In this document: positions 17,415 through 25,212 of the stretch, in pieces
Layout of the letters: the number at the start of each line of letters is the position of its first letter
Numbering within the stretch: the first letter of the stretch is position 1
Source of the DNA: Mycobacterium conspicuum
GTDB lineage: Bacteria > Actinomycetota > Actinomycetes > Mycobacteriales > Mycobacteriaceae
Assembly: GCF_010730195.1 (NCBI RefSeq)
Contig: NZ_AP022613.1
Location: forward strand, 3,410,001-3,474,000
Direction of reading: 5' to 3'
DNA: 64,000 nt
Program-made: the position numbers and the translations under genes
The notes under the pieces: generated by a model
Seen by the model: the letters and a program-made list of their open reading frames with translations, nothing else
Database searches by the model: none
What the model was told of the DNA's origin: nothing

Positions 17415-17451
17415 ACGTCCAATTTATTGGACGTCACGACCAATCAATTGG
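17415..17451. promoter_or_regulatory. Paired CCAAT-NN-ATTGG palindromes, candidate operator
   Basis: Two copies of the dyad CCAAT-NN-ATTGG lie at 17419-17430 and 17440-17451, centres 21 bases apart (two helical turns). The first extends to a 9-base arm ACGTCCAAT with a 2-base spacer. The segment is markedly AT-rich against the surrounding DNA. It lies between the ends of ephD and the start of the minus-strand HTH gene, so it belongs to the HTH upstream region. Spacing on one face of the helix suggests cooperative binding of two dimers. Sequence observation is firm; the operator role is inference. Confidence 0.5.
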
Positions 17452-17471
17452 ATCCCGAAATCAGCTTTTCG

Positions 17472-19244
17472 CTAAATGACCCGCCCGCGCGCGGTGCTGC
17501 GCAACGCCTGCGGCAGCACGCGCGAAACGCCGTACAACGCATAGGCTTCCGGCGCCACCGGCCGGATCGGCTTGTTCTTCTGCACCGAAGACAGGATCGC
17601 GCTGGCAACCTTGTCCGGCCCGTAGCGGCGCAACGCGAACATCTTCTCGAGCTGCCCCCGCCGCTCCGAGACGGCACCGACGCCCTTGCCCTGCGGCGCG
17701 TCGAAGCGGGTGGTGTGAACGATGTTGGTGTCGATGACGCCGGGGCAGATCGTGGTCAGCCCAACGCCAGCCGCATCCAGTTCGGCCCGCAGGCAGTCGG
17801 AGAACATGAACGTCGCGGCCTTCGAAGTGCAATACGCATTGAGCGACTGCAGCGGGGCGTACGCGGCCATCGACGAGACGTTGACGATGTGCCCGCCGGT
17901 GCCGCGCTCGACCAGCCGCCGCCCGAACGCCCGACAACCGTTGACCACGCCCCCGAGATTGACCTCCAGCACCCGGTCGAACCGCTCGCGCGGGGTGTCC
18001 AGGAACCGCCCCGCCTGCCCGATACCGGCGTTGTTGACGACGATGTCGGGCACGCCGTGCTCGGCGCTGACCCGCTCGGCGAATGCCTCGACCGCGTCGG
18101 CGTCGGACACGTCGAGCACGTAGGGGTACGCGATTCCGCCGCGCGCGGTGATCTGCGCCGCGGTCTCCTTGACGGCGGCCTCGTCGATGTCGCTGACCAC
18201 TACCTCGGCGCCCTCGCGCGCGAAGGCGTACGCGGTCTCCCGGCCGATCCCGCTGCCGGCGCCGGTGACCGACACCAGGGTGTCGCCGAAGGCCTCGCGC
18301 GGGCGACCCACCTGCGCGCGCAACAGCGCGCGGCTCGGCGGTTTGCCGTCGGTCAGGTCGGCGAACTCGTGCACGGCCGCCGCCATCACCTGCGGGTGCG
18401 ACATCGGCGAGAAGTGACCGGCCCTGATGTCGCGGCGCCACAGCCGCGGCACCCACCGCGCGGCCTCGTCGTAGCCGTAGGGGCGCACGAACTTGTCCTG
18501 GGTGTTGACGATCAGCTGTACCGGCACGTCGAAGACGTGCTTGCGGGGGCGAGAGCTGAGCGCCCGAAAGTAGTTCGCCGGATAGGTCTTCACCGAGCGG
18601 GCGGCGTCCTTGGCCAGGTCGTCGGAGTGATGGATCTGATCGACGGGGAGGTTGTCGGCCGCGGCGCGCCGCAGCGCCGGGCGCGACAGCGTCAACCGAA
18701 GGACCAGCGGCGCGAGCACCGGAATCGACAGCAGCGCCATGTAGCTGAACCGAAGGATCTGGCTGACCGACCGCGCGAAGCGTCGCGGGCGCCACGGTCG
18801 ACGCAGACCGCGGAAGATGTAGTCGACCAGGATGTCCTGGCTCGGTCCGGACACCGAGGTGAACGACGCCACCCGCTCGCTGGCACCGGGCCGGGTGAGG
18901 TACTCCCAGACGCCCACCGAACCCCAGTCGTGGGCCAGCACGTGCACCGGCTGCCCGGGGCTCAGCTCGGTGGTGACGGCGGCGAAGTCGTCGGCGAAGC
19001 GGGACATGGCGTACGCCGATACCGGCTTGGGCGTCGAGGACAGCCCCACACCGCGGTTGTCGTAGCGGATGATCCGGAACCGCTCGGCCAGCAGCGGAAC
19101 GACGCCGTCCCACAACACGTGGGAATCCGGGAAGCCGTGCGCCAGCACGATGGGCGGACCGTCGGGGTTGCCTTCTTCGTAGACGGCGATGCGAACACCG
19201 TCCGCGCTGTCGACGAACTGGGGTGTCTGTTGTATTGCCGGCAT
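17472..19244 (-). CDS. ephD: EphD-type epoxide hydrolase / short-chain dehydrogenase fusion
   Basis: A 590-residue two-domain protein. Residues about 1-300 form an alpha/beta hydrolase: oxyanion motif HGFPDSHVLW, nucleophile Asp in VLAHDWGSVG, and a late His in RAGHFSPM. Residues about 315-590 form an SDR domain with the NAD(P)-binding TGAGSGIGRE, NNAGIG, and catalytic YCTSK. Start ATG 19244 follows GGGAGGG; a longer in-frame reading lacks a ribosome site. M. tuberculosis EphD (Rv2214c) is reported to act on epoxy-mycolic acids. The fusion makes opening of an epoxide and oxidation of the product by one protein likely. Confidence 0.93.
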   Translation of the reverse strand: MPAIQQTPQFVDSADGVRIAVYEEGNPDGPPIVLAHGFPDSHVLWDGVVPLLAERFRIIRYDNRGVGLSSTPKPVSAYAMSRFADDFAAVTTELSPGQPVHVLAHDWGSVGVWEYLTRPGASERVASFTSVSGPSQDILVDYIFRGLRRPWRPRRFARSVSQILRFSYMALLSIPVLAPLVLRLTLSRPALRRAAADNLPVDQIHHSDDLAKDAARSVKTYPANYFRALSSRPRKHVFDVPVQLIVNTQDKFVRPYGYDEAARWVPRLWRRDIRAGHFSPMSHPQVMAAAVHEFADLTDGKPPSRALLRAQVGRPREAFGDTLVSVTGAGSGIGRETAYAFAREGAEVVVSDIDEAAVKETAAQITARGGIAYPYVLDVSDADAVEAFAERVSAEHGVPDIVVNNAGIGQAGRFLDTPRERFDRVLEVNLGGVVNGCRAFGRRLVERGTGGHIVNVSSMAAYAPLQSLNAYCTSKAATFMFSDCLRAELDAAGVGLTTICPGVIDTNIVHTTRFDAPQGKGVGAVSERRGQLEKMFALRRYGPDKVASAILSSVQKNKPIRPVAPEAYALYGVSRVLPQALRSTARGRVI

Positions 19245-19403
19245 CCGACCCTCCCGGTAACCGCTTCGACCTGGATGAGTGCCGCCGAAGTCGCATGACA
19301 GGATAGTTAAGACATCTAGTTCGATTCCACCTCGGTACACCACGGTGTGGTATGCCAGATGTCGATTTCGAGCCGACCGACGATCGAAACGAGGAGTCAA
19401 ACG

Positions 19404-21155
19404 ATGGCCTTCTCAGTCCAGATGCCGGCACTCGGTGAGAGCGTCACCGAGGGCACGGTCACCCGGTGGCTCAAGCAAGAAGGCGACACGGTCGAGCTCG
19501 ACGAGCCGCTCGTGGAGGTGTCGACCGACAAGGTCGACACCGAGATCCCGTCGCCGGCCGCCGGCGTGCTGACCAAGATCATCGCCCAGGAGGACGACAC
19601 CGTCGAAGTTGGCGGTGACCTCGCCGTCATCGGCGATGCGGCAGAGGGCGGCTCGGAAGGCGGGACAGCGGCGCCCGCCCAGGCACCCAGCGAGTTGAGC
19701 CAGCCCGAGCCCGAGCCGCAGGCTCCGGCACCCGCTCAGCGGGAGCCCGAGCCCGAACCGATCGCTCAGCCCGAGCCGGCGGCGCCCGCCCAGCCGGCCT
19801 CCGGCGACGGTGCTGCGACGCCGGTGCTGATGCCCGAGCTCGGTGAGTCGGTCACCGAGGGCACGGTCACCCGCTGGCTCAAGAAGGTCGGGGATTCGGT
19901 TCAGGTCGACGACCCCCTGGTGGAAGTGTCCACCGACAAGGTGGACACCGAGATCCCGTCGCCCGTGGCGGGCGTTCTGCTGAGCATCACCGCGGACGAA
20001 GACGCCACCGTCCCGGTCGGCGGCGAGCTGGCCCGCATCGGCGCGGCGTCCGACGCCGGCGCCCCGCCCGCGCCCGCTCCCGCGCCACCCAAGCCGGAAC
20101 CGAAGCCGGAGCCCGCCGCGGCCGCGCCCGCTCCTCCGCCGCCGCCGGCGCCCACGCCCGAACCGTCTCGACCGGTCGCCGAGACCAGGGAGGCCGGCGC
20201 CGACGGCGCGCCGTACGTCACTCCCCTGGTGCGAAAACTGGCCAACGAGAACAACATTGACCTCGCCGAGATCACCGGCACCGGCGTCGGCGGCCGGATC
20301 CGCAAGCAGGACGTGCTTGCCGCGGCCGAGCGCAAGAAGCAACCCAAGCCGGAGCCGGCACCGGCGCCGGCGGCCCCGCCAGCCGCCGCGGCCCCGGCCA
20401 AGGCCCCCACCCCGGCGCCCGCGCTGGCTCACCTGCGGGGCACCACGCAGAAGGCCAGCCGGATCCGTCAGATCACCGCCAACAAGACCCGCGAATCCCT
20501 GCAGGCCACAGCGCAACTCACCCAGACGCACGAGGTCGACATGACCAAGATCGTGGCGCTGCGGGCCGCGGCCAAGACCGCGTTCGCCGAGCGCGAGGGC
20601 GTCAACCTGACCTACCTGCCGTTCATCGCCCGGGCCGTGATCGACGCGCTCAAGATCCACCCGAACATCAACGCCAGCTACAACGAGGACACCAAGGAGA
20701 TCACCTACTACGACGCCGAGCACCTCGGCTTCGCCGTCGATACCGAGCAGGGCCTGCTCTCCCCCGTCATCCACAACGCCGGTGACCTGTCGCTGGGCGG
20801 CCTGGCCCGAGCGATCGCCGACATCGCCGCCCGCGCACGGTCGGGCAACCTGAAGCCCGACGAGTTGTCCGGCGGCACCTTCACCATCACCAACATCGGC
20901 AGCCAGGGAGCGCTGTTCGACACCCCGATCCTGGTTCCGCCGCAGGCCGCCATGCTGGGCACCGGCGCCATCGTCAAGCGCCCGCGCGTGGTCGTCGACG
21001 CCCTCGGCAACGAGTCCGTCGGGATCCGGTCGGTGTGCTATCTGCCCTTGACCTACGACCACCGGCTGATCGACGGCGCCGACGCCGGACGCTTCCTCAC
21101 CACCATCAAACATCGCCTCGAAGAGGGAGCGTTCGAGGCGGACCTGGGGCTGTGA
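19404..21155 (+). CDS. dlaT: Dihydrolipoamide acyltransferase (E2), two lipoyl domains
   Basis: E2 core of the pyruvate dehydrogenase complex, and in mycobacteria also part of peroxynitrite reductase. 583 residues. Two lipoyl domains (about 1-75 and 138-212) each hold the lipoylated lysine in STDKVDTEIPSP. Pro/Ala/Glu-rich linkers follow each. The peripheral subunit-binding domain starts at YVTPLVRKLANENNID, and the C-terminal catalytic domain ends with LTYDHRLIDGADAGRF, carrying the active His and Asp. ATG 19404 has GAGGAG 8 bases ahead. lipB and lipA lie downstream, which suits lipoate attachment. Counterpart of Rv2215. Confidence 0.95.
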   Translation: MAFSVQMPALGESVTEGTVTRWLKQEGDTVELDEPLVEVSTDKVDTEIPSPAAGVLTKIIAQEDDTVEVGGDLAVIGDAAEGGSEGGTAAPAQAPSELSQPEPEPQAPAPAQREPEPEPIAQPEPAAPAQPASGDGAATPVLMPELGESVTEGTVTRWLKKVGDSVQVDDPLVEVSTDKVDTEIPSPVAGVLLSITADEDATVPVGGELARIGAASDAGAPPAPAPAPPKPEPKPEPAAAAPAPPPPPAPTPEPSRPVAETREAGADGAPYVTPLVRKLANENNIDLAEITGTGVGGRIRKQDVLAAAERKKQPKPEPAPAPAAPPAAAAPAKAPTPAPALAHLRGTTQKASRIRQITANKTRESLQATAQLTQTHEVDMTKIVALRAAAKTAFAEREGVNLTYLPFIARAVIDALKIHPNINASYNEDTKEITYYDAEHLGFAVDTEQGLLSPVIHNAGDLSLGGLARAIADIAARARSGNLKPDELSGGTFTITNIGSQGALFDTPILVPPQAAMLGTGAIVKRPRVVVDALGNESVGIRSVCYLPLTYDHRLIDGADAGRFLTTIKHRLEEGAFEADLGL

Positions 21156-21186
21156 CGGCGTGGCCCAAGCTGGTCCAAGGGGCCGA

Positions 21187-22101
21187 ATGGCGCCAAAACC
21201 GGTAGTCGCAATAGCGGGTTCGTCCGGCCTCATCGGCTCGGCGTTGGCAGCCGCGCTGCGGGCGGCCGACCACCGGGTGCTGCGCATCGTGCGCCGGACC
21301 CCGGCGAATTCCGAAGAGCTGCACTGGAATCCCGAGAGCGGCGAGTTCGACTCCGACGCGCTGGCCGAGGTCGACGCCGTGGTCAACCTGTGCGGCGTCA
21401 ATGTCGCCAAGCACAGGTGGTCCGGCGCGTTCAAGCAGGCCCTGCGGGACAGCCGCATCACACCCACCGAGGTGTTGTCGGCCGCGGTCGCCGACGCCGG
21501 CGTGGAAACGCTGATCAATGCCAGCGCGGTGGGCTACTACGGCGACACCGGGTCCCGTGTGGTCGACGAAACCGCCTCGGCGGGAAAGGGTTTCCTGGCC
21601 CAGCTGTGTGTGGATTGGGAGGCCGCCACCCTGCCGGCCGAAGAGGCCGGCGCCCGCGTCGTGTTGGTTCGCACCGGCGTGGTGGTGGCCCCGGCCGGTG
21701 GTGCGCTGCGTCCGATGCGGCCGCTGTTCTCGCTGGGTTTGGGCGCCCGGCTGGGCAGCGGGCGGCAGTACATGTCGTGGATCAGCCTCGAGGACGAGGT
21801 GCGGGCGCTGCTGTTCGCCATTTCGCAACCGGCGCTGTCGGGTCCGGTGAACCTGACCGGGCCCGCCCCCGTCACCAATGCCGAATTCACCACCGCCTTC
21901 GGCCGTGCGATCAACCGTCCCACGCCGCTGGCGCTGCCCGGCTTCGCGGTGCGCGCCGCGCTCGGCGAGTTCGCCGACGAGGGGCTGCTCACCGGCCAGC
22001 GCGCCATCCCGGCCGCGCTGGAGCGCGCCGGTTTCCAGTTCCACCACAACACCATTGGCGAGGCGATGGGCTATGCGACCGCGCGCCGCGAGCGCGATTA
22101 G
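21187..22101 (+). CDS. TIGR01777-family NAD-dependent epimerase-like protein (Rv2216)
   Basis: 304 residues of the SDR39U1/YfcH (TIGR01777) type. The Rossmann glycine motif is AIAGSSGLIGSAL at residue 8, then NLCGVNVAKHRW, NASAVGYYGDTG (with the SDR-like Tyr), RTGVVVAPAGG, and YMSWISLEDEVRALL, all family blocks. The C-terminal domain (DUF1731) begins about residue 255 with LPGFAVRAALGEFADE. I set ATG 21187; a GTG at 21160, five bases after the dlaT stop, would add nine residues. The substrate is unknown for the whole family. Its position after dlaT suggests a shared transcript. Confidence 0.88.
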   Translation: MAPKPVVAIAGSSGLIGSALAAALRAADHRVLRIVRRTPANSEELHWNPESGEFDSDALAEVDAVVNLCGVNVAKHRWSGAFKQALRDSRITPTEVLSAAVADAGVETLINASAVGYYGDTGSRVVDETASAGKGFLAQLCVDWEAATLPAEEAGARVVLVRTGVVVAPAGGALRPMRPLFSLGLGARLGSGRQYMSWISLEDEVRALLFAISQPALSGPVNLTGPAPVTNAEFTTAFGRAINRPTPLALPGFAVRAALGEFADEGLLTGQRAIPAALERAGFQFHHNTIGEAMGYATARRERD

Positions 22102-22161
22102 CCGCGACCGCCTTCCCGCCGAGCGTCACGCCAGCGTGACGCCGGCGCCGGACGATCCGAG

Positions 22162-22167
22162 TAGCCT
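22162..22167 (+). promoter_or_regulatory. Candidate -10 box giving a leaderless lipB mRNA
   Basis: TAGCCT matches TANNNT and its last base is separated from the lipB GTG at 22175 by seven bases, the usual distance from -10 box to start of transcription. Transcription would then start at or next to the start codon. There is no ribosome site before that GTG, which fits leaderless translation, common in mycobacteria. Inference. Confidence 0.45.
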
Positions 22168-22174
22168 AACCAGG

Positions 22175-22870
22175 GTGATGGGTTCCATCCGCTCGAACGC
22201 GAGCGCGATCGACGTCCGGCAGCTGGGCACGCTCGACTACCTCGCCGCCTGGCAGCTGCAACGCGAGCTGGCCGACGCCCGGGTGGCCGGTGGCCCCGAC
22301 ACGCTGCTGTTGCTGGAGCACCCGCCGGTGTACACCGCGGGACGGCGCACCGAGCCACACGAGCGGCCCTCCGACGAGGCGCGCGGAACGCCCGTCGTCG
22401 ACACCGACCGCGGCGGCAAGATCACCTGGCACGGCCCCGGGCAGCTGGTCGGCTATCCCATCATCGGACTGGCCGAACCGCTGGACGTCGTCAATTACGT
22501 TCGGCGCCTTGAACAATCGCTCATCGCCGTGTGCGCCGGCCTGGGCCTGGACACGATCCGGGTCGAAGGCCGGTCCGGGGTGTGGGTGCCGGCCGGGGGC
22601 GGGCGGCCCGAACGCAAGGTGGCCGCCATCGGGGTTCGGGTGGCCCGGGCGACGACGCTGCACGGGTTTGCGCTCAACTGCGATTGCGACCTGGGCGCCT
22701 TCGCCGGCATCGTGCCCTGCGGCATCCGCGACGCCGGTGTCACGTCCCTGTCCGCCGAGCTGGGACGCAGGATCGGCGTCGACGAGGTACGTTCGGCGGT
22801 CGCCGACGCCGTCTGCGACGCGCTGGACGGCGTCCTGTCGACCACCGCCCGCGTAGCATCGAGCACGTGA
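22175..22870 (+). CDS. lipB: Lipoyl(octanoyl) transferase
   Basis: Moves octanoate from acyl carrier protein to lipoyl domains. 231 residues; blocks LLLEHPPVYTAGRRT, DRGGKITWHGPGQLVGYP, and later KVAAIGVRV, TLHGFALNCDCDL and IVPCGIRDAGVTSL. The catalytic Lys lies in RKVAAIG and the Cys in IVPCGI, as in mycobacterial LipB. GTG 22175 gives the same N-terminal length as the M. tuberculosis protein as I remember it; ATG 22178 is the alternative. The stop overlaps the lipA start in GTGA. Counterpart of Rv2217. Confidence 0.95.
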   Translation: MMGSIRSNASAIDVRQLGTLDYLAAWQLQRELADARVAGGPDTLLLLEHPPVYTAGRRTEPHERPSDEARGTPVVDTDRGGKITWHGPGQLVGYPIIGLAEPLDVVNYVRRLEQSLIAVCAGLGLDTIRVEGRSGVWVPAGGGRPERKVAAIGVRVARATTLHGFALNCDCDLGAFAGIVPCGIRDAGVTSLSAELGRRIGVDEVRSAVADAVCDALDGVLSTTARVASST

Positions 22871-23796
22871 CGGTAGCTCCGGAAGGTCGGCGGCTGTTGC
22901 GCCTCGAGGTGCGCAACGCCGAGACTCCGATCGAGCGCAAGCCGCCGTGGATCAAGACCCGGGCCCGGATGGGGCCGGAGTACACCGCCCTGAAGAGCCT
23001 GGTCCGGCGCGAAGACCTGCACACCGTCTGCGAAGAGGCGGGCTGCCCCAACATCTTCGAATGCTGGGAGGACTGCGAGGCCACCTTCCTCATCGGTGGC
23101 GACCAGTGCACCCGTCGTTGCGATTTCTGTCAGATCGACACCGGAAAGCCGGCCGCGTTGGACCGCGACGAGCCCCGTCGGGTGGCCGAGAGCGTGCGGA
23201 CCATGGGGCTGCGCTACGCCACCGTCACCGGCGTGGCCCGCGACGACCTGCCCGACGGCGGCGCGTGGCTTTACGCCGCCACCGTGCGCGCCATCAAGGA
23301 GCTCAACCCGTCGACCGGGGTGGAGCTGTTGATCCCCGACTTCAACGGGGAGCCGGCCCGCCTCGCCGAGGTCTTTGACTCCCGCCCGGAAGTGTTGGCG
23401 CACAACGTCGAAACGGTGCCCCGGATCTTCAAGCGGATTCGGCCCGCCTTCACCTACCGGCGCAGCCTGGGCGTGCTCACCGCGGCGCGCGATGCCGGTC
23501 TGGTCACCAAGAGCAACCTGATCCTCGGCCTGGGCGAAACTCCCGACGAGGTGCGCACCGCCCTGGCCGATCTGCGCGACGCCGGCTGCGACATCGTCAC
23601 CATCACGCAGTATCTGCGCCCGTCGGCCCGCCACCACCCGGTCGAGCGCTGGGTCGTGCCCGAGGAGTTCGTCGAGCACGCGCAGCATGCCGAGGGGCTG
23701 GGCTTTGCGGGCGTGTTGGCCGGGCCGCTGGTGCGGTCGTCGTACCGGGCCGGCCGGCTCTACGAGCAAGCGCGCGCCGCTGCCGCATCGCGCTGA
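22867..23796 (+). CDS. lipA: Lipoyl synthase (radical SAM)
   Basis: Inserts two sulfurs into protein-bound octanoate. 309 residues. It has both Fe-S cluster motifs: the auxiliary-cluster C-x4-C-x5-C (CEEAGCPNIFECW) and the radical SAM CTRRCDFC. The ending PLVRSSYRAG supplies the conserved Arg-Ser-Ser-Tyr of LipA. GTG start inside GTGA with the lipB stop, so translation is coupled. lipB-lipA operon lies close to dlaT, whose lipoyl domains are the substrate. Counterpart of Rv2218. Confidence 0.96.
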   Translation: MTVAPEGRRLLRLEVRNAETPIERKPPWIKTRARMGPEYTALKSLVRREDLHTVCEEAGCPNIFECWEDCEATFLIGGDQCTRRCDFCQIDTGKPAALDRDEPRRVAESVRTMGLRYATVTGVARDDLPDGGAWLYAATVRAIKELNPSTGVELLIPDFNGEPARLAEVFDSRPEVLAHNVETVPRIFKRIRPAFTYRRSLGVLTAARDAGLVTKSNLILGLGETPDEVRTALADLRDAGCDIVTITQYLRPSARHHPVERWVVPEEFVEHAQHAEGLGFAGVLAGPLVRSSYRAGRLYEQARAAAASR

Positions 23797-23813
23797 CCGT
23801 ATCCTTGGTGACT

Positions 23814-24566
23814 ATGGCTAAACCCCGAAGCACCGCGGAGAACAAGGCCGCCAGGGCGGAGGCGAAGGCCGCGGCCAAGTCCGCCGGCCGCGAGCGGCGC
23901 ACTCAGCTGTGGCAGGCGTTTAACCTGCAACGCAAGCAGGACAAGCGGCTGCTGCCGTACATGATCGCCGCGTTCGTGCTGATCGCCGGGGTGTCGGCGG
24001 GCGTCGGGGTGTGGGCCGGCGGGTTGACCACGATCACGATGATCCCGCTGGGCGTGCTGTTGGGCCTGCTGGTGGCGTTCGCCATCTTCACCCGCCGCAC
24101 CCAAAAGAGCATCTTCCGTCAGGCCGAGGGCCAAGCCGGCGCGGCGGCCTGGGCGCTGGACAACCTGCGCGGCAAATGGCGGGTGAGCCCGGGGGTGGCC
24201 GCCACCGGCCACCTCGACGCGGTGCACCGGGTGATCGGCCGCCCCGGCGTGATCTTCGTCGCCGAGGGATCGGCGGCCCGGGTCAAGCCCCTGTTGGCCC
24301 AGGAGAAGAAGCGCACAGCGCGACTGGTCGGCGACATCCCGATCTACGACATCGTCGTCGGCAACGGCGACGGCGAGGTGCCGCTGGCCAAGCTGGAGCG
24401 TCACCTCACCCGCCTGCCGGCCAACATCAGCGTCAAACAAATGGACGCGTTGGAGTCGCGGTTGGCCGCGCTCGGTTCGCGGACCGGGGCCGCCGTGATG
24501 CCCAAGGGACCGCTGCCCAACGCGGGCAAGATGCGCGGCGTACAGCGCACGGTGCGCCGCCGATAG
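23814..24566 (+). CDS. DUF4191 membrane protein (Rv2219-like)
   Basis: 250 residues of the actinobacterial DUF4191 family: a basic, Ala-rich N-terminal segment, two membrane helices (about residues 47-68 and 71-88), then a cytoplasmic domain with GRPGVIFVAEGSAARVKPLL, VPLAKLERHLTRLP and a basic tail. ATG 23814 gives the family start MAKPRS. A TANNNT box (TATCCT at 23800-23805) ends 8 bases before that ATG, so a leaderless transcript is possible. It follows lipA by 17 bases. The role is unknown. Confidence 0.87.
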   Translation: MAKPRSTAENKAARAEAKAAAKSAGRERRTQLWQAFNLQRKQDKRLLPYMIAAFVLIAGVSAGVGVWAGGLTTITMIPLGVLLGLLVAFAIFTRRTQKSIFRQAEGQAGAAAWALDNLRGKWRVSPGVAATGHLDAVHRVIGRPGVIFVAEGSAARVKPLLAQEKKRTARLVGDIPIYDIVVGNGDGEVPLAKLERHLTRLPANISVKQMDALESRLAALGSRTGAAVMPKGPLPNAGKMRGVQRTVRRR

Positions 24567-24580
24567 CGCGCCCGCCGAAA

Positions 24581-25003
24581 TCAGCGCCGCACCACCGCGG
24601 TTCCCGTCACCCGGTCCTGCAGGCCGCGCCCGTCGGAGTCGGTGAACAGCGGCGGCACCACCAAAAAGATCAACAGCCCCCGCGCCAGCAGCCGGCCGAC
24701 CCCTACCGGCACCCGCCCGTCCACGGCCGCGACCTGCAGACCCAGCGCCAATTGGCCGGGTGAGAACCCGAACAGGCGGACCGAAACCACACCGAGCAGC
24801 AGCCACACGACGAGCTGCAGCGTGGACGTGGCCTGGTTGAGCAGGGCGCCGGGCCCCAGCACCAGCACCGCCAGCCCGCCGGCGATCAGCCAGTCGATCA
24901 GCAGCGCAACCAGCCGGCGTCCCATCGGGGCCAACGAACCGGGCCCACTTCGCGGCAAACCGAGCGTCTCACCGGGATAACGTGACGGTGATCCTGCCGT
25001 CAT
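24581..25003 (-). CDS. RDD-family membrane protein
   Basis: 140 residues with the RDD family arrangement: the early GRRLVALLIDWLIAGG supplies the conserved Arg and Asp in the first helix (about 28-50), a second helix follows (about 58-78), and a last hydrophobic stretch comes near residue 107 (LLARGLLIFLVVPPLF). Proteins of this type are possible transporters or ion antiporters, mostly uncharacterised. It converges on the DUF4191 gene and diverges from glnA1 with about 210 bases between. Corresponds to Rv2219A by position. Confidence 0.85.
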   Translation of the reverse strand: MTAGSPSRYPGETLGLPRSGPGSLAPMGRRLVALLIDWLIAGGLAVLVLGPGALLNQATSTLQLVVWLLLGVVSVRLFGFSPGQLALGLQVAAVDGRVPVGVGRLLARGLLIFLVVPPLFTDSDGRGLQDRVTGTAVVRR

Positions 25004-25091
25004 CGACGCATCCCCAGTCGCAATCCCAGGGTGGAACCGACAGCGCGGCCGGTTACGATTTTGCAGGCCATGGCCTCACAATAAGGCCGGG

Positions 25092-25130
25092 GTAACCCGG
25101 GTCGCGTTGCGGACGACCGGGTCACGTAAC
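25092..25130. promoter_or_regulatory. Possible GlnR-type binding region ahead of glnA1
   Basis: Between the RDD gene and glnA1 are GTAAC (25092-25096), GTCAC (25121-25125) and GTAAC (25126-25130), half-site-like words resembling the GTnAC/GnAAC elements bound by the actinobacterial nitrogen regulator GlnR. Spacing does not fit the full consensus cleanly, so this is only a candidate region for nitrogen control of glnA1. Confidence 0.25.
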
Positions 25131-25212
25131 GTCGGCGCAACACCGCGTTGACCCCCGAGCAACAACAACTTCATAGCGTCAGGCCGCGGATCACCAAGCA
25201 AAGGAGCCTTCT

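Noticed and set aside
17427..19298. Long plus-strand frame opposite ephD
   Set aside because: Antisense to the ephD hydrolase/SDR gene, which has full catalytic motifs and a ribosome site.
19413..21518. Minus-strand frame of about 700 codons opposite dlaT
   Set aside because: Gly/Arg-rich mirror of the E2 repeats; no ribosome site or known motif.
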